DNA from: Portulaca oleracea
Lineage: Eukaryota; Streptophyta; Magnoliopsida; Caryophyllales; Portulacaceae
Direction: 5' to 3'
Assembly: GCA_029582165.1 (NCBI GenBank)
Contig: CM055890.1
Location: forward strand, 6,323,787 to 6,387,786
Length of the DNA: 64,000 bases
Both the position numbers and the translations under genes were made by a program. Numbering within the stretch: position 1 is the first letter of the stretch; each line of letters opens with the position of its first letter. Below, in pieces: positions 11,211 through 21,961 of this stretch. The notes under the pieces are model-generated. The model made no database searches. It worked only from the letters and a program-made list of their open reading frames with translations, and was not told the origin of the DNA.

Positions 11211-12465
11211 AGATTTTTGCTGTGAGGGTAGATCACCTAGTCCTTTATTTTTGTTTTCTTAGTTTTTGTCTAAAATTTGAAAATTTTTTGTGTGAAAAAG
11301 GAGAAAAAAGGGAGTGAAAACCTTAAAAGTTTTCTTTCATTTTCGTTTTCGCTTTGTTTTTGCTTTGTTTCTTGGATCTTGTTGTCGAAATTGAGAAGCC
11401 GCTCTTAATCTTCTTTAAAAGAAACCGATCTGAGCATTTTCGACCCTGTCTCGGGTAATTGTCATGACTTACCTCTTTAGATTTCCTTCATTGAGTGTCT
11501 AGTGAGACCCCCAATTCCTTTCACGTTCTGGTTGAAACCGGGAGATTCTAGGGGTTTGTGTCCGAGCTTGTTTTTTTTTTCCTCTTTAGCAAAAGCAAAA
11601 GCAAAGTCAAAAGCAAAAGCAAAAAGAAAGAAAAAGAAAGCAAAGCTAAATAACCGGATTAAGTGGGGCGAGTCGGCTGAACAACATTAAACCACCATAA
11701 AGCTAGACGACCTACACGGGACCGGTATTAGCGGTACGACGCTATTACCCCTTAAGCTCCTCCTATATCGAATTCTCGACGCAGGTGTGTATGGAAAAGG
11801 CTGTGTTGGGAGGGTGAACCCCGCATTAAGGGTCGTGCAATTCCCGCAAAAACTAGCCTCGACCTTTAAAAAAATTGTTGAGAAAACCCAACCCAAAAAA
11901 AAGAAAAGTTTAAGTGTTAATAAAGTGTGGGGCCTCTCCTTGCATCACCTACGGCCTTCACCAAGCCAAGGGCGACCAAATGCGGGGAAGGGCAACTCTT
12001 TTCTTTCCTTGTTCGTTTCATCTGTTTTTAAGCTCGAGCGTGAGTCCTTGGAGTCTTTTGGAATCGGTTAGAACCCACTAGCACATTTGCACATAGGGTT
12101 TTGCTTGCCATTGGGTGTAGGAAATCGAAAATCCCAAAGACTAACTTTTGCTTGGGATAGGGGTTTGTGCGATGCTCATAACGGTTCCTTTTAGAGGATT
12201 AACAACGTTTTACTAATTGAGATTACAAGATCCTTTGAAGCGAAACTTTTGTTTTTCTTTTCCTTTGTTTTCTTCGGTTTTGTTTTCACTTTCCCTCTCT
12301 CCTTTTTCTTTGGCTTTTGTGGATATAGCCGCTACAAACCCTCACGAGTCCATCCCGTCCACCCTGACTGCCGGGGGGTTCAAAGGGCTTGGTGCATACG
12401 CTAAATGCATCCGTTTCTCTCCCACGACAAAGGAGTTTGTGTTAGTTTAGGTAGTTTTTGTTTTA

Positions 12466-12508
12466 TTTTGCTCGGGACGAGCAAAAGTTTAAGTGTGGGG
12501 GGGGGGGC
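12466..12508 (+). other. Hairpin and polypurine tract of element A (module 3)
   Basis: Perfect 9-bp stem TTTTGCTCG / CGAGCAAAA with a GGA loop (12475-12477), then AAGTGT and 11 G (12497-12507) ending one base before the 3' LTR. The G-run is the primer for plus-strand DNA synthesis. Confidence 0.8.
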
Positions 12509-14004
12509 TGTTTAGACCCAATTATGTGTCTAAATAGCGCCTTAATTCTTAGGCTTTTGACTCGTTTCGTGTTTAATTTCATGACTTTCGATACGTTTTT
12601 GGTTATTTTGTAGATTTTGGAGTTTTTACTCAAAACGTAGCAAAAAGGGCCATTTTGCAGCTATTTTGGGAATCCCGAGATTCTCCGGGTCTTGACCGAG
12701 TCAAAGGCGAAGCAAAGTAGAAGTTTTCAGCTAGTCGAGGAGGATCGCATCTGCGGTCATGGATACAGCACCCGCGGTGGCTCCCATGACTTGGGCAGGA
12801 AGCTAAGTCCCCGAAGAGGACCGCACCTGCGATCCAGGGAGACCGCACCTGCTGTTGTGCGAAGGAGAAGAAGAAAACCGCCTTATGCCTCGTAGGACCA
12901 CACCTGCGGTCCCCTGCGGTTCAACGAAACAGTTATTTAAAGTGCTGCGTTTTGAGTAACTACTTTGGCTTGTGTAAATACCTCCTTGAACGATTAGAGA
13001 AGGGGGAGGCAGTTATCATTGTAATATCAACAGTTTAGCTATCAATTAGAGTGAGATTAGAGTGTTCTCTTAGTAATTAGTGGGTAATTAGAGTTGGTTT
13101 ATCTACATTTGCACTGGATTTTCATTGGTGTATTATTGAAGTTCTGAAGATTTCTCTTTATTTTGGAGCTTGGATTCTTATCTACTCTTGATCATCCTTC
13201 CATTGTCATCATCTAATGTGCATTTCTTAATTCCTACTCTCTTTAATTTGTTTATTTACATTTCAATCTCTGTTTTTGTTATTGGATTGCTTGGTGTTTG
13301 TTGCTTTTTGATTGTTGCTATTGATTCTTATATTCTCTGTTTTAATCATGAATGATGGAGTTGTTTATGTTGTTAGAATGTCAATTAAGATGATTATAAG
13401 CTAGAACCCTTTTGGGTTAGGGAGAAATTAAGGATGTGAGTGGTTGATTTGGATTGGGTTAGCAAGTTTAGGAGGTAACTTGTAATGGAATCAATTTCCC
13501 AATCCTATTCTTCCGTCAAGTGGGATGTATTCGAGATCAAAGCTCTTGAATACATCCAACACTTTTGTTGGAAGATAGGAAATGGGATAGTTAATGCTCA
13601 CCCACGAAAGTGGAAGGAGGTTAACTAGAGAATCCCGTTTCTTTAACCCTCCGGGTCCGTGGTGGGCTTGTAGGAAGTTAATCCGGATTATCCTTGAAAA
13701 AGGAAATCCGGTGGGTTTATTCTAACGGCATGGTCACTTGATTCTACTATTTTGTTACTTCCTGATTGCGAAACCCTCGTCCTCATTACCGCTGGCGTCC
13801 CGAAATTTCCCGACACCCATTTCTCCCATATCGACCGAACCTTAGTTGTGTTTGCATTTCGTTTGCGCTGTTTATCACTAAAAAAAAAACCCCTCTTGTT
13901 ATCTTGTGATCCTAAACCTCACCTAGAGTCAAGTTGTCCTAGCCAAGGCCCCTAGCTCGTCGAGAAAAACGATAAAAAAACCGGGGTACAAAAACCACGT
14001 TACA
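12509..14004 (+). repeat. 3' LTR of element A
   Basis: 1496 bp, TGTTTAGACCC to GTTACA, partner of 834-2327. Its U3 dyads (about 12735-12915) are partly decayed by C to T or G to A changes (for example GGATCGCA and GGACCACA arms), and its TATA box reads TGTAAATA. Confidence 0.93.
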
Positions 14005-14009
14005 CTAAC
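14005..14009. repeat. Target-site duplication of element A (right copy)
   Basis: CTAAC, identical to 829-833. Confidence 0.95.
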
Positions 14010-14560
14010 TCAGCCGGATATTCTCCTTTCCGAAGAAAATTGTATATGTCGTGAAACCATGCTTCAGTATCAACTTCTTGTGTCTCCATAGCGCAAACAT
14101 ATGTTGGTTTAGACTGCCGCTCTGCTACCACGGGTAGCTGAAGCGTACCTATTGGGATTGATATCATTGAAGATAACTTGGTTAGAGCATCGTCTAGCTC
14201 ATTATGATCCCTAGAAAGGTATTGGAAACTAATCTTCTCAAATTGGCCGGCGAGTCCCAAGAGCTTCTGCTGATATGCCATAAGGCATTCATTTCGAACC
14301 TTCCACGTATTCTTAGCATAATTGATGATAAGGCTAGAATCTCCAAAGTCCTTTATATGGCGCACTCCTATGGTTAAAGCATCCTATAAACCCTTTATGC
14401 ATGCTTCATATTCTGTAGCGTTGTTAGTAGCATCAAAATCCAATTTTACAAACACAGGGACATGTGCCCCTTTTAGAGAGATTAACAGGACTCGTACTCC
14501 GCAACCCATCTGATTGGAAGCTTCGTCGAAATACATTCCCATGTGACCTCGTCATTAAGA
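14010..14560 (-). pseudogene. Tat second (archaeal-type) RNase H
   Basis: Minus frame shows the second RNase H of Tat elements: YFDEASNQMGCGV with the first acid (about 14500-14540), NATEYEAC (Glu, about 14395-14420), GDSSLIIN (Asp, about 14325-14345) and HNELDDALTKL (last acid, about 14170-14200). All four acidic positions can be seen, although frame breaks and a stop near 14388 inactivate the gene. The enzyme would remove RNA from RNA-DNA hybrids. Its downstream end meets the element A insertion. Confidence 0.8.
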
Positions 14561-15117
14561 AAAATATCTTCATCTGGGAATTCCAAGTGAATGCTCGGAT
14601 GTTCTTGTGACGGTGAAGCGGCCAAGAAATCTGAAACAACCCGTCCTTTAATGGATTTCTGAGGCAAATACTGGAGATTGAATTTTGAGAGCATGACTAC
14701 CCATCGAGCGATGCGGTTATTGATGGTTGGCTGCTCCATGATGAATTTGATGGGATTATTCTCGGCAATGACATATACAGTGTGTGAGAGCATGTAATGT
14801 CTTAGCTTCTTGGTGGCCCATACCAATGCAAGAGCCATCTTCTCTATGTCAACATACCGACTTTCATAGTCTAGAAATTTCTTGCTCAAGTAATAGATGG
14901 CGCACTCTTGACCTTGGATCTTCTGAGCCAGCATAGCCCCCATTGCAGAGTTGGTTACTGTAAGATAAAGGAGAAGAGGCTCATCTGGTACCCGAGGCAT
15001 GAGGACCGGTGGATGTTGCATATACATCTTGATTTTTTCAAAGGCAGCTTGACATTGATCATCCCATTCTATTTTACTTCCTTTCTCCAATTTCTTGAAT
15101 AAAGGTTCACAAATCAT
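14561..15117 (-). pseudogene. Tat first RNase H domain, catalytic acids lost
   Basis: RNase H-like fold region (WDDQCQAAFEKIK... LLLYLTVTNSAMGAML... SKKFLDYESRYVDIEK...). The position that carries Asp in active domains (DAS) reads TNS here. Loss of the ancestral RNase H acids together with a second intact-looking RNase H is known for the Tat lineage, so this is an old lineage trait rather than only recent decay. Confidence 0.75.
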
Positions 15118-16066
15118 GGTGAGCTTTGAGATGAACCTACTAATATATTGAACTCACCCTATAAACCCCTTATCTCCTTCTCTATCCTGGGTGGTTGCAA
15201 ATCTTGGATGGCCTTTATCTTTGAAGGATCAACTTCAATGCCTCGTTGGCTAACTACATTGCCTAGTAGCTTACCAGAGGTAACACCAAAGGTGCATTTT
15301 GTTGGATTAAGCCTTATTTTATACTTACGAAGTCGTACAAAGAACTTGCGGAGATTGAATATATGCTCCTCCCTTGTTTTAGACTTGATTATCATGTCAT
15401 CTACATAGACCTCCACTTCCTTATGCACCATGTCGTGAAGTAGAGCATTAGCGGTCCTTTGATATGTCGCTCTAGAATTCTTGAGACCAAAAGGCATAAC
15501 CACATAACAATAAGTTCCCCATGGAGTGAATGAGGTTTTCTCCGTATCTTCTTCTGCCATCTTGATTTAATTGTAACCGGCGTATCCATCCATGAAGGAT
15601 AAGAGATCGTGTCCGCAAGTGTTATCCACCAACATATCAATGTGAGGTAGTGGGAAACTATCCCTAGGACCGGCTTTGTTAAGGTCTCGGAAATCCACAC
15701 ACATGCGTACTTTCCCATCTTTCTTTGGCATTGAGACGATGTTAGTAATCCATTCAGGGTATTGAACTTCTTTGATAAACTTGGCATTGAGTTGCTTTAT
15801 CACTTCCTCCTCAATCTTCTTAGCCCATTCTAGTTTGATCCTCCTAGCCTTTTGTCGATTCGGCTTTGCATTAGGGAGTAAAGGTATGGTATGTTCTGCG
15901 ATTTCCCTATCAATCCCCAACATATCTTCATAGGACCATGCGAACACATCTACAAATTCCTTGAGAAGTATTATGAATGCTAATCGTTCCTCTTTCGTGA
16001 GCAAACTACCGATTTCAACTCTCGAGGTTGTTCTTCCGTACCCACATTTATGGCGTCAAGTTTGTT
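15118..16066 (-). pseudogene. Tat reverse transcriptase
   Basis: Minus frame: N-terminal EFVDVFAWSYEDMLGID (about 15900-15960), MCVDFRDLNKAGPRDSFPLPHID, FMDGYAGYN, MPFGLKNSRATYQR, and the catalytic YVDD at 15396-15407, then TKCTFGV. One TAA near 15567 replaces a Gln codon in the same frame. There is a frameshift near 15160 and another at about 16010. Upstream reading reaches an INVGTEE-type linker at 16041-16066 and then stops being recognisable, which marks the breakpoint with the inverted block. Confidence 0.85.
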
Positions 16067-16530
16067 AAGGTGTCATGTAGGTCCCGTAGAGCATGCATGC
16101 ATCGGGTAGTATGTGTCGGACTATGTTGTCGAGTTTCTAACTATGAATTTCCATGCAGGCATCATTGGGGATCGACATCAAGCCTGCATTAGAGATCCGC
16201 GCATCGGCAGTTTGGTTCTAAATCCTCATTACGATCCATCCGCTACTCATGAGTGCATCATGTCTAGAGAGTAGTTACAAGAGGTTCCGGTTCAGAGTAC
16301 TGAGGCCCATATCATGAAGCATTTAGAGGAGCTTTACACCAAGATGCAATGCCTAGTCTTTGCGAGGACTTTAGAACAAGAACAGAAGATTGGGAAAAGG
16401 CTGAATGAGCAGCAACAGGTGATGGATGGTGTGCTATAGGCCATAACCAAAATCAATACCAAGTGAGGGCTAAATACTGAGGAAGATGATGAAGAGATTC
16501 ATGGTATGAGTCTGAAATGAGCTCATCAAA
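16067..16530 (+). other. Left breakpoint zone and presumed gag 5' region of the inverted Tat block
   Basis: Minus-strand RT linker stops near 16066. From about 16130 the + strand resembles the start of a Tat gag (KHLEELYTKMQCLVFARTLEQEQK near 16315-16390) with several stops. TAGGTCC at 16078-16084 has its reverse complement at 19504-19510, near the other edge of the block. Confidence 0.5.
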
Positions 16531-17600
16531 ACATCAGCCGATTCTGGAGGAGTGGAAACATCCAAGACAAAGGCTAATGCTTCAAGGGACCCCGCTATTA
16601 AGGCCCTTGAACAAAAGCTGGAAAACATCACCAAGGTGATGAGTTCTGTGCTGGCTTTCGCCGATAAATACATGGAGGTGCCTTTGCCCATTCAACCTAT
16701 TTTGAAAATTGCTGACAAGGTTGAGGTGGCAAGCATCAAGTTTAAACCCTCTGAAAATCCCACGCATCACATTGGGAGTTTACGAGATTGGCTCCACTAA
16801 ACCGAATTGATGTCAGTTTATACTCGACAGTCCTCCCATCCACACTAGATGGTGAAGCCAAAGTGTGGTATCATGCTCTATCGCCTCAAGTCAAGGCCGA
16901 CTGGTATGAGTTATTTAAAGCTTTCGTTAACCATTACAATCGTATTCAAAAGAAGCAAGCCACGGTGGATGATTTGACCAACATGAAGTAGAGAGACGAT
17001 GAAACTTTCTTGGATTACTTTGAAAGGTGGAACACTAAGTTGTCTCACATCAACGAGACCATCCCTCTCTGCCTGCCTGCAGTTGTCTATCTTTAAACAA
17101 GGGCTCAAGTGCAGTTTATCTAAGCATTTAGGGTATCATTTCATCAAGGATTTTGATTATCTAAAGGATAATTGTGTTCAGTTGGAAGCAATAGGAGGGC
17201 TACTAATGCAGCTAAGCACCTCCTAAAATTGTTGAGACAAACTCTATCCAGCGCAAGGGGCCTTTTATGCCAAAATATGAAACTTACACACCGCTAGATG
17301 TTTCTTACGCTCAAGCCCTTGATCGACTAGTTAAGAAAGGCATCTTGGTATTTCCATTGCCAAAAGAGAAACCAAAAATTAAGGGAAAGAATTGGGATGC
17401 TAATCAATTCTGCCGCTATCTTCGATGTCGAGGACATGACACTGAGAACTGTTGGACTCTCATAAATAGGACTGAAGACATGATAAGGGCAGGGACTCTC
17501 CCGATGCCAAAAGCTGCTAAGAAGCCTAACAACCAGGATAATCCTATGCCCAAAGCATATAAATGCTATCTTTTATGGAGATTCAAGCTATGACCCTTCC
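16531..17600 (+). pseudogene. Tat-type gag (inverted relative to its pol)
   Basis: Retrotransposon gag pieces: FKPSENPTHHIGSLRDWL (about 16740-16798), then VLPSTLDGEAKVWYHAL and WYELFKAFVNHYN (16830-16940), DDETFLDYFERWN (about 17000-17035), and a C-terminal CX4-5CX2-GHDTENCWTL segment (about 17400-17460) that fits the Tat gag end. Broken by a frameshift near 16795 and stops at 16989 and 17095. It encodes structural protein, orientation opposite to the RT at 15118-16066. Confidence 0.7.
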
Positions 17601-18837
17601 CTCTTGATTGTTGAAGTGGGTCAACCTGTCCCAGAAATATTCGGTTTTCAAGAAGATCTATTCGTCCATGACATTTGGGATAGTGACGATGATGACGAGT
17701 ATGAACACTTTGAAAAAGATTGGGTTGAAGCAGTTGAACGAACATTAGACGGTGTGGCATTTCTTACTCGGTTTGGCCGCCACAACAACAAGAACACCAC
17801 CACCCCAGTGGTTGTCCCTAATCCTATACCAATGGTTGGCAACGACAATCAAACTCCTCCAGAAGATCCACTTTTCACTCAACTCAAGAGGACTAAAGCT
17901 AAAGTCACTATTTGGAAGTTACTATGCACATCACTAGCTCAAAGGCAAAAGATGTTAGATGCCCTTACTGCACTTATGGTATCTCCTACAGTAACCCCTG
18001 AATCCTTAGTCACTCATGTGACCACCAACCAGGGGATAATTGCCTTTGGAGATGAAGATTTACCTCAGGGGGGAACATCCCACTACAAAGCCTTGTACCT
18101 TAATTACAATGCAATGCTCCAACAAGACTATTCCGTTGGTATTGGTCGACAATGGATCAGTTGTAAACGTGTGCCCTTGGAGGATGGCACAAAAGTTAGG
18201 AGTTCAACAACAACACTTGATTCAAAATGGTGTACAACTCCGAGCTTATGATAATTCCCGTCGAAAATCAGTAAGATCTATAATATTGCCCATCACTACT
18301 GGAAATATCACTCGGAATGTAGAGTTCGTAGTGCTAGACAAACTGGCTTCCTTCAATGTGCTTCTAGGAAGACCATGCCTTCATGAATGCAATGTTATAG
18401 CATCCACTTTACACCAAAAGGTAAAAATGATGGTTCGAGGCCAAGTAATCACCATCTCAGGAGAACCTATCAATGCTGTCTTTACTCCCTTAGAAGTAGA
18501 GCATAGTTCAATGGATGAAGAGTTACACAAATTTAAAATTGTGGCAGTTTTGAGCAAGGACGAAGCCCCTTTTGACTTCGATCCCTACTCAAATCCCAAA
18601 GTTCACACTATCCTCAAGAAACAAGGTTACTTTCCTGGAATGCCACTGGGAAAGAACCCAAAGAATAAGATTCCTCCTGTGATCAAGACGTTCAAGCAAA
18701 AGGGAAGGTTTGGCTTATGGTACAAGCCAGCTGAGAAGGAAGTCAAATTGGTAAAAATGGCCATAGCTAAGCAGAAAAGGATGGACAATCCTCCAACTTT
18801 GTTCCAAACAAAGCCTTATCTTCTTACTCTAAACTGA
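17601..18837 (+). pseudogene. Tat-type aspartic protease region
   Basis: An open stretch from 17604 (215 codons, acidic, no domain named) passes by a frameshift near 18060-18110 into 18040-18837. That frame holds the protease active site LVLVDNGSVVNV (about 18150-18190) and the conserved LLGRPCLHECNVIASTLHQ further on, then a linker. The protease would cut the gag-pol polyprotein. Lies on the + strand whereas its RT is on the minus strand. Confidence 0.8.
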
Positions 18838-19514
18838 AAGTTTGTTAGGGAAGGAGATGACTTTCCTTACTATGGGTTCCCTGAACCATTTTACCTCAAG
18901 AGCATGGGAGTTCAGATTCCTAGATTAGAGATCTTCAAGGAATGTTCCACTAATATGGCTACTGCCTTTGTTCCCGCCTGGGACAAGCAGCCACCATTAG
19001 AGTGGACTCAATAAGCTGGGAGCAACATATTTGGCATGTTGTTTGGACAAGAAGCTGTACGAGAGAAGTCTGAGGCTGACACTGTTATTGCTGCACTATC
19101 CAACCCAGGCTTTGATCCAAGCCTTATGATAACAGAAAATGGAGGAGCTAATGCGGTCTCATGGGTCGATGCTGAAGAAAATAGCTTCTTTTTGTCTGTA
19201 GGAAAGTTTGTTCCTATTGTCATACAGTCAGGTTCTTAGGGTCTAGAGTCAAATGAGGCTGGTCTTGAGTCTGCTGGAGATGTACTTCTTTCTGCATTCA
19301 ATAAGATGAACATTTTTTCTTACTCTGATTCTTCTTCCCCTCTTCCCTGAACTGTTGCGCCAATAATAATCTTGAATTTATTGAACACTTGAAAGAATTT
19401 TCTAAAGAACATGAGCACAAGATGGCGGTCTTGGAAGACACCATCAATATGCTGACACAAGAGACTCACCCACTCTTTGGGAGTGCATAGCCTAACTCTA
19501 TATGGACCTAACAA
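18838..19514 (+). pseudogene. Tat protease-RT linker and right breakpoint zone
   Basis: Decayed in-frame remnants (for example FPYYGFPEPFYLKSMG near 18865-18905, and a 67-codon frame at 19036-19239) of the variable linker that normally joins protease to RT. Similarity to coding linker fades near 19490. The missing continuation of this linker is found on the opposite strand at 16041-16066. Confidence 0.55.
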
Positions 19515-20380
19515 CAGAACATTATAAAGGGCCGAATAAAGTCAAATATAGCGAGTTGGTCATAAGTTGGAAAGCACAAATCAATGTTTCTCAATTTGGA
19601 TTGGCCTAATCCATAGACCGATCGTTTTAAGGAGAATCCGTAACATAGCCCAAAAACTCAATCAACTCAAGCTATATTGGCTATTATGCGGGCTAGAATA
19701 ATTGTCGACAAGACTGACAACCCGTTTTTTTTTTCTTATTATTTACCCAAGGAAAATGGATGTCGTGAAGGACTGAATAAAGCCAATTAATAATAAGCGA
19801 GTTATAATTAGTTTATGGGCTTAATTGACAAATCCAATATGGTTGGGCCTAACAACAGGCCGCCATAAATGTGATGGATTTATTAATTAAATCTATAAAT
19901 TAATTTACTCAATCCTAGTGACTATTATGCAGTCTAAGACGTTATCCATTAACTTTGTTGGACTTTTAATTAGATTTCTGTGGACCTTTGTTAAGAGAAC
20001 ATCGTAAAGGGCCATACAATATCATCTAAGGTGAGTCAATTTTTATTTATTAATTAAAATAATCAAACATTGTACATAAATGGGTCCTTCCACTGGGCTA
20101 GCCATAATGCCTTTAGGTTAATTATACTAATTAATAAATAATCTTTTTCTCAACCCAATGAAATTTATATGGACTAGAACGAAGCCTCTAAACTAAGGTC
20201 GACTCTTTACAAAAAGGAAAAGGGGAAAAGTGAACACATATACACATAGCATACACATGAGGGGTACCTAGCAAAAATGCCTAAAAAGAATAATAAAATT
20301 GCGAACATAAATCAACTTCTCCCTTTTACAATTTCCAATCAACTTGATTAGTTCAAGTTTTACCCTCTTTTTAAGTTTAA
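19515..20380 (-). repeat. Tat leader with degenerate repeats
   Basis: Non-coding. Related phrases recur: a TAAAGGGCC or TAAAGCC phrase near 19530, 19767 and 19992; CTATTATGCRGKCTA near 19680 and 19920 and a weaker form near 20095. The spacing is irregular (about 175-240 bp), so this is a decayed tandem repeat rather than a clean array. Confidence 0.45.
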
Positions 20381-20399
20381 GTCCCCAGTGGAGTAGCCA
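20381..20399 (-). other. Primer-binding site of the Tat element (Arg-tRNA type)
   Basis: On the minus strand TGGCTACTCCACTGGGGAC, three bases after the LTR end. It differs by one base from the TGGCGACTCC... site typical of Tat/Ogre elements. Confidence 0.8.
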
Positions 20400-21462
20400 A
20401 TCTGTAGGATCCGAAAAATCTCCGTTTAGGAAATTGTTTCGGATGCGTTACTTAATGATCGGGAGCCGACGAAGGTTGCTTAATGCTTAAATAAGGATTT
20501 TTTTTTTTGAATTTTCGAAATTTATTTTCGAGGTGATGAAACTTTATTTATTTATAAACTCATTTATATTATTGAAATACTCGAAATTGCACAAAAATAT
20601 TTTATCAATGACTTATTACCGACCAATTCCCGAATTTGGGCTAAAAAAGAAAACACATGGGCCGCTAGAAACCATCATAGGTCGTTTAGCCTATGATGAT
20701 TCCATGTCAAGGCCTGTGCTTCCTCGGCCCAGAGAAAAGTGGGTGGAATTAGCAAAGGTCGCACAGCCTTTGCTGATTTCCATGCCTTTTTCTCTTGGTT
20801 TGGCCTCGGATTGGTGAATATGGAGGTATTAAATCATTTCTAAGTATTTTAATGCAAAGACGTGTATTTTTAATAATAAAAAAAGGTTATAAAAGAATAA
20901 ATAGTCGCCAGCCGATTTAAAGAAATCGACAAACCAAAAGAAATAAAAGATGACTCCAGTCTACGAACCTGAATTCTATGTTCGGGGGGCAAGGTTACCA
21001 ATTCGAGAATTAAAAGAATTCTCGAATCCGACTGTTAGAAAACATAATCTACTAAAATTGAACTTGAAATGAAAAGAGCGGAGAGAAGTTTAATAAATTT
21101 CACAACATTATATTCTTGATCATGCAATATAAAAACAAGAGGTTTTTCTTTACAAAACAATGTACAAGTAAGAAATTAAAGCGCAAATTACATGATTAAA
21201 TACAATAGCAAAGAAAAGGAAACCTTGCTAGATATTGGATAAGATGGAAGTGAAGATCGATCCCTTGATATAACATCGGTTTGGAGCTTGGATGAAAGAA
21301 CGAGTGTAAGAATAATCAGAGAGGTGGTGTATGAATGGTAGTATGGTGATAGTGAAAGGGATTATATGAGAGAATGGAGAATGGATAATATGGAGAGAAT
21401 TTTAAAAGAGTTTTGGTAGTATGATGATGATAGTTGATGATGAATGAGTGAAAATGATGAGG

Positions 21463-21470
21463 TATTTATA
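21463..21470 (-). promoter_or_regulatory. TATA box in the Tat LTR
   Basis: TATAAATA on the minus strand, about 490 bp into the LTR. Confidence 0.6.
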
Positions 21471-21545
21471 GGTGGAGAAGTGAGGGATTTTGAGGGAAAG
21501 ATGAGGGAACATGATCCAAGGATCATGCCCTAAATGTGCATGATC

Positions 21546-21815
21546 AAAGGCTATGCGGCCTATGATCATACCATGGTCAATCCGAGGTCAAATGCAAGGG
21601 CAAATATCAAGGGATGTGCTTGGAAAATCTGGTGCCAAATTTGAATAAAACACAAAGGCTAAGCGGCCTATAATATGTAATCACACGGATTGTTGACATG
21701 GTAGTCAGCAATGGACCGGGTGATTAAATATTAAAGGCTAAGCGGCCTTTGCTTTAGTTCATGGGCCGAATTTTTTTGTTGGGCCAGACTATGATCTTGC
21801 AAAGGCTAAGCGGCC
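21546..21815 (-). repeat. Four copies of a 15-bp motif in Tat U3
   Basis: AAAGGCTAAGCGGCC (+ strand writing) at 21654-21668, 21733-21747 and 21801-21815, with one substitution at 21546-21560. Spacing 68-108 bp, all upstream of the TATA box in the element's own direction. Likely regulatory units; function unknown. Confidence 0.65.
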
Positions 21816-21961
21816 CTTAAGTCTTCCATGCGGGCTGATCTGATCTGTTGGGCCTACTTTGTCAATTTCGCGGGCCCAATGACCCATTTTTGTATTCGGC
21901 CCAATGACTTGTTGAGTTTTGACATGACGGAAATTTGTCGGTGCAAATCCCGGTGTCTACA

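Larger units (their letters stand above)
10428..12465 (+). other. Element A long 3' untranslated region
   Basis: About 2 kb without a supported gene. It holds two hairpin plus G-run modules (10485-10525 and 11167-11210), an A/G-rich simple tract (about 11588-11646, units like AAAGCA), and otherwise unstructured T/G-rich DNA. Short open frames here show no domain. Confidence 0.65.
834..14004 (+). mobile_element. Element A: complete Athila-type Ty3/Gypsy retrotransposon
   Basis: A 13.2-kb element with LTRs 834-2327 and 12509-14004, 5-bp TSD CTAAC, an Asp-tRNA type primer site, gag, protease, RT, RNase H and integrase in order, an extra env-position ORF (9066-10427), a long 3' untranslated part and a G-rich polypurine tract. 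This order, the Asp-type primer site and the third ORF match the Athila group. Every reading frame has lesions, so it is not autonomous now. It is nested in the Tat element. Confidence 0.93.
1..21961 (-). mobile_element. Tat-type Ty3/Gypsy element, truncated by the window, split by element A
   Basis: Read on the minus strand from 21961: 5' LTR (21961-20403), Arg-type primer site (20399-20381), leader, then a gag-protease block that is inverted (about 16078-19510 on the + strand), RT, a degenerate first RNase H, a second RNase H, and integrase (from 828 to the window start). A second RNase H domain between the first and the integrase is typical of the Tat/Ogre group. Its LTR abuts Copia coding sequence at 21962, so it inserted in the Copia element; the predicted TSD is CATGC (21962-21966), whose mate is outside the window. 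Confidence 0.85.
20403..21961 (-). repeat. 5' LTR of the Tat element
   Basis: 1559 bp, minus strand start TGTAGACACC (at 21961) and end GGATCCTACA (at 20403); termini TGTAG / CTACA are perfect inverted repeats. A TATAAATACC promoter motif is at 21463-21470. A 15-bp motif is repeated four times in U3. The partner LTR is outside the window, so ends rest on the termini, the primer site and the abrupt change to Copia coding sequence. Confidence 0.8.

Noticed and set aside
20533..20817. A 94-codon + strand frame
   Set aside because: Lies inside the Tat LTR, has no domain and no counterpart known to me.
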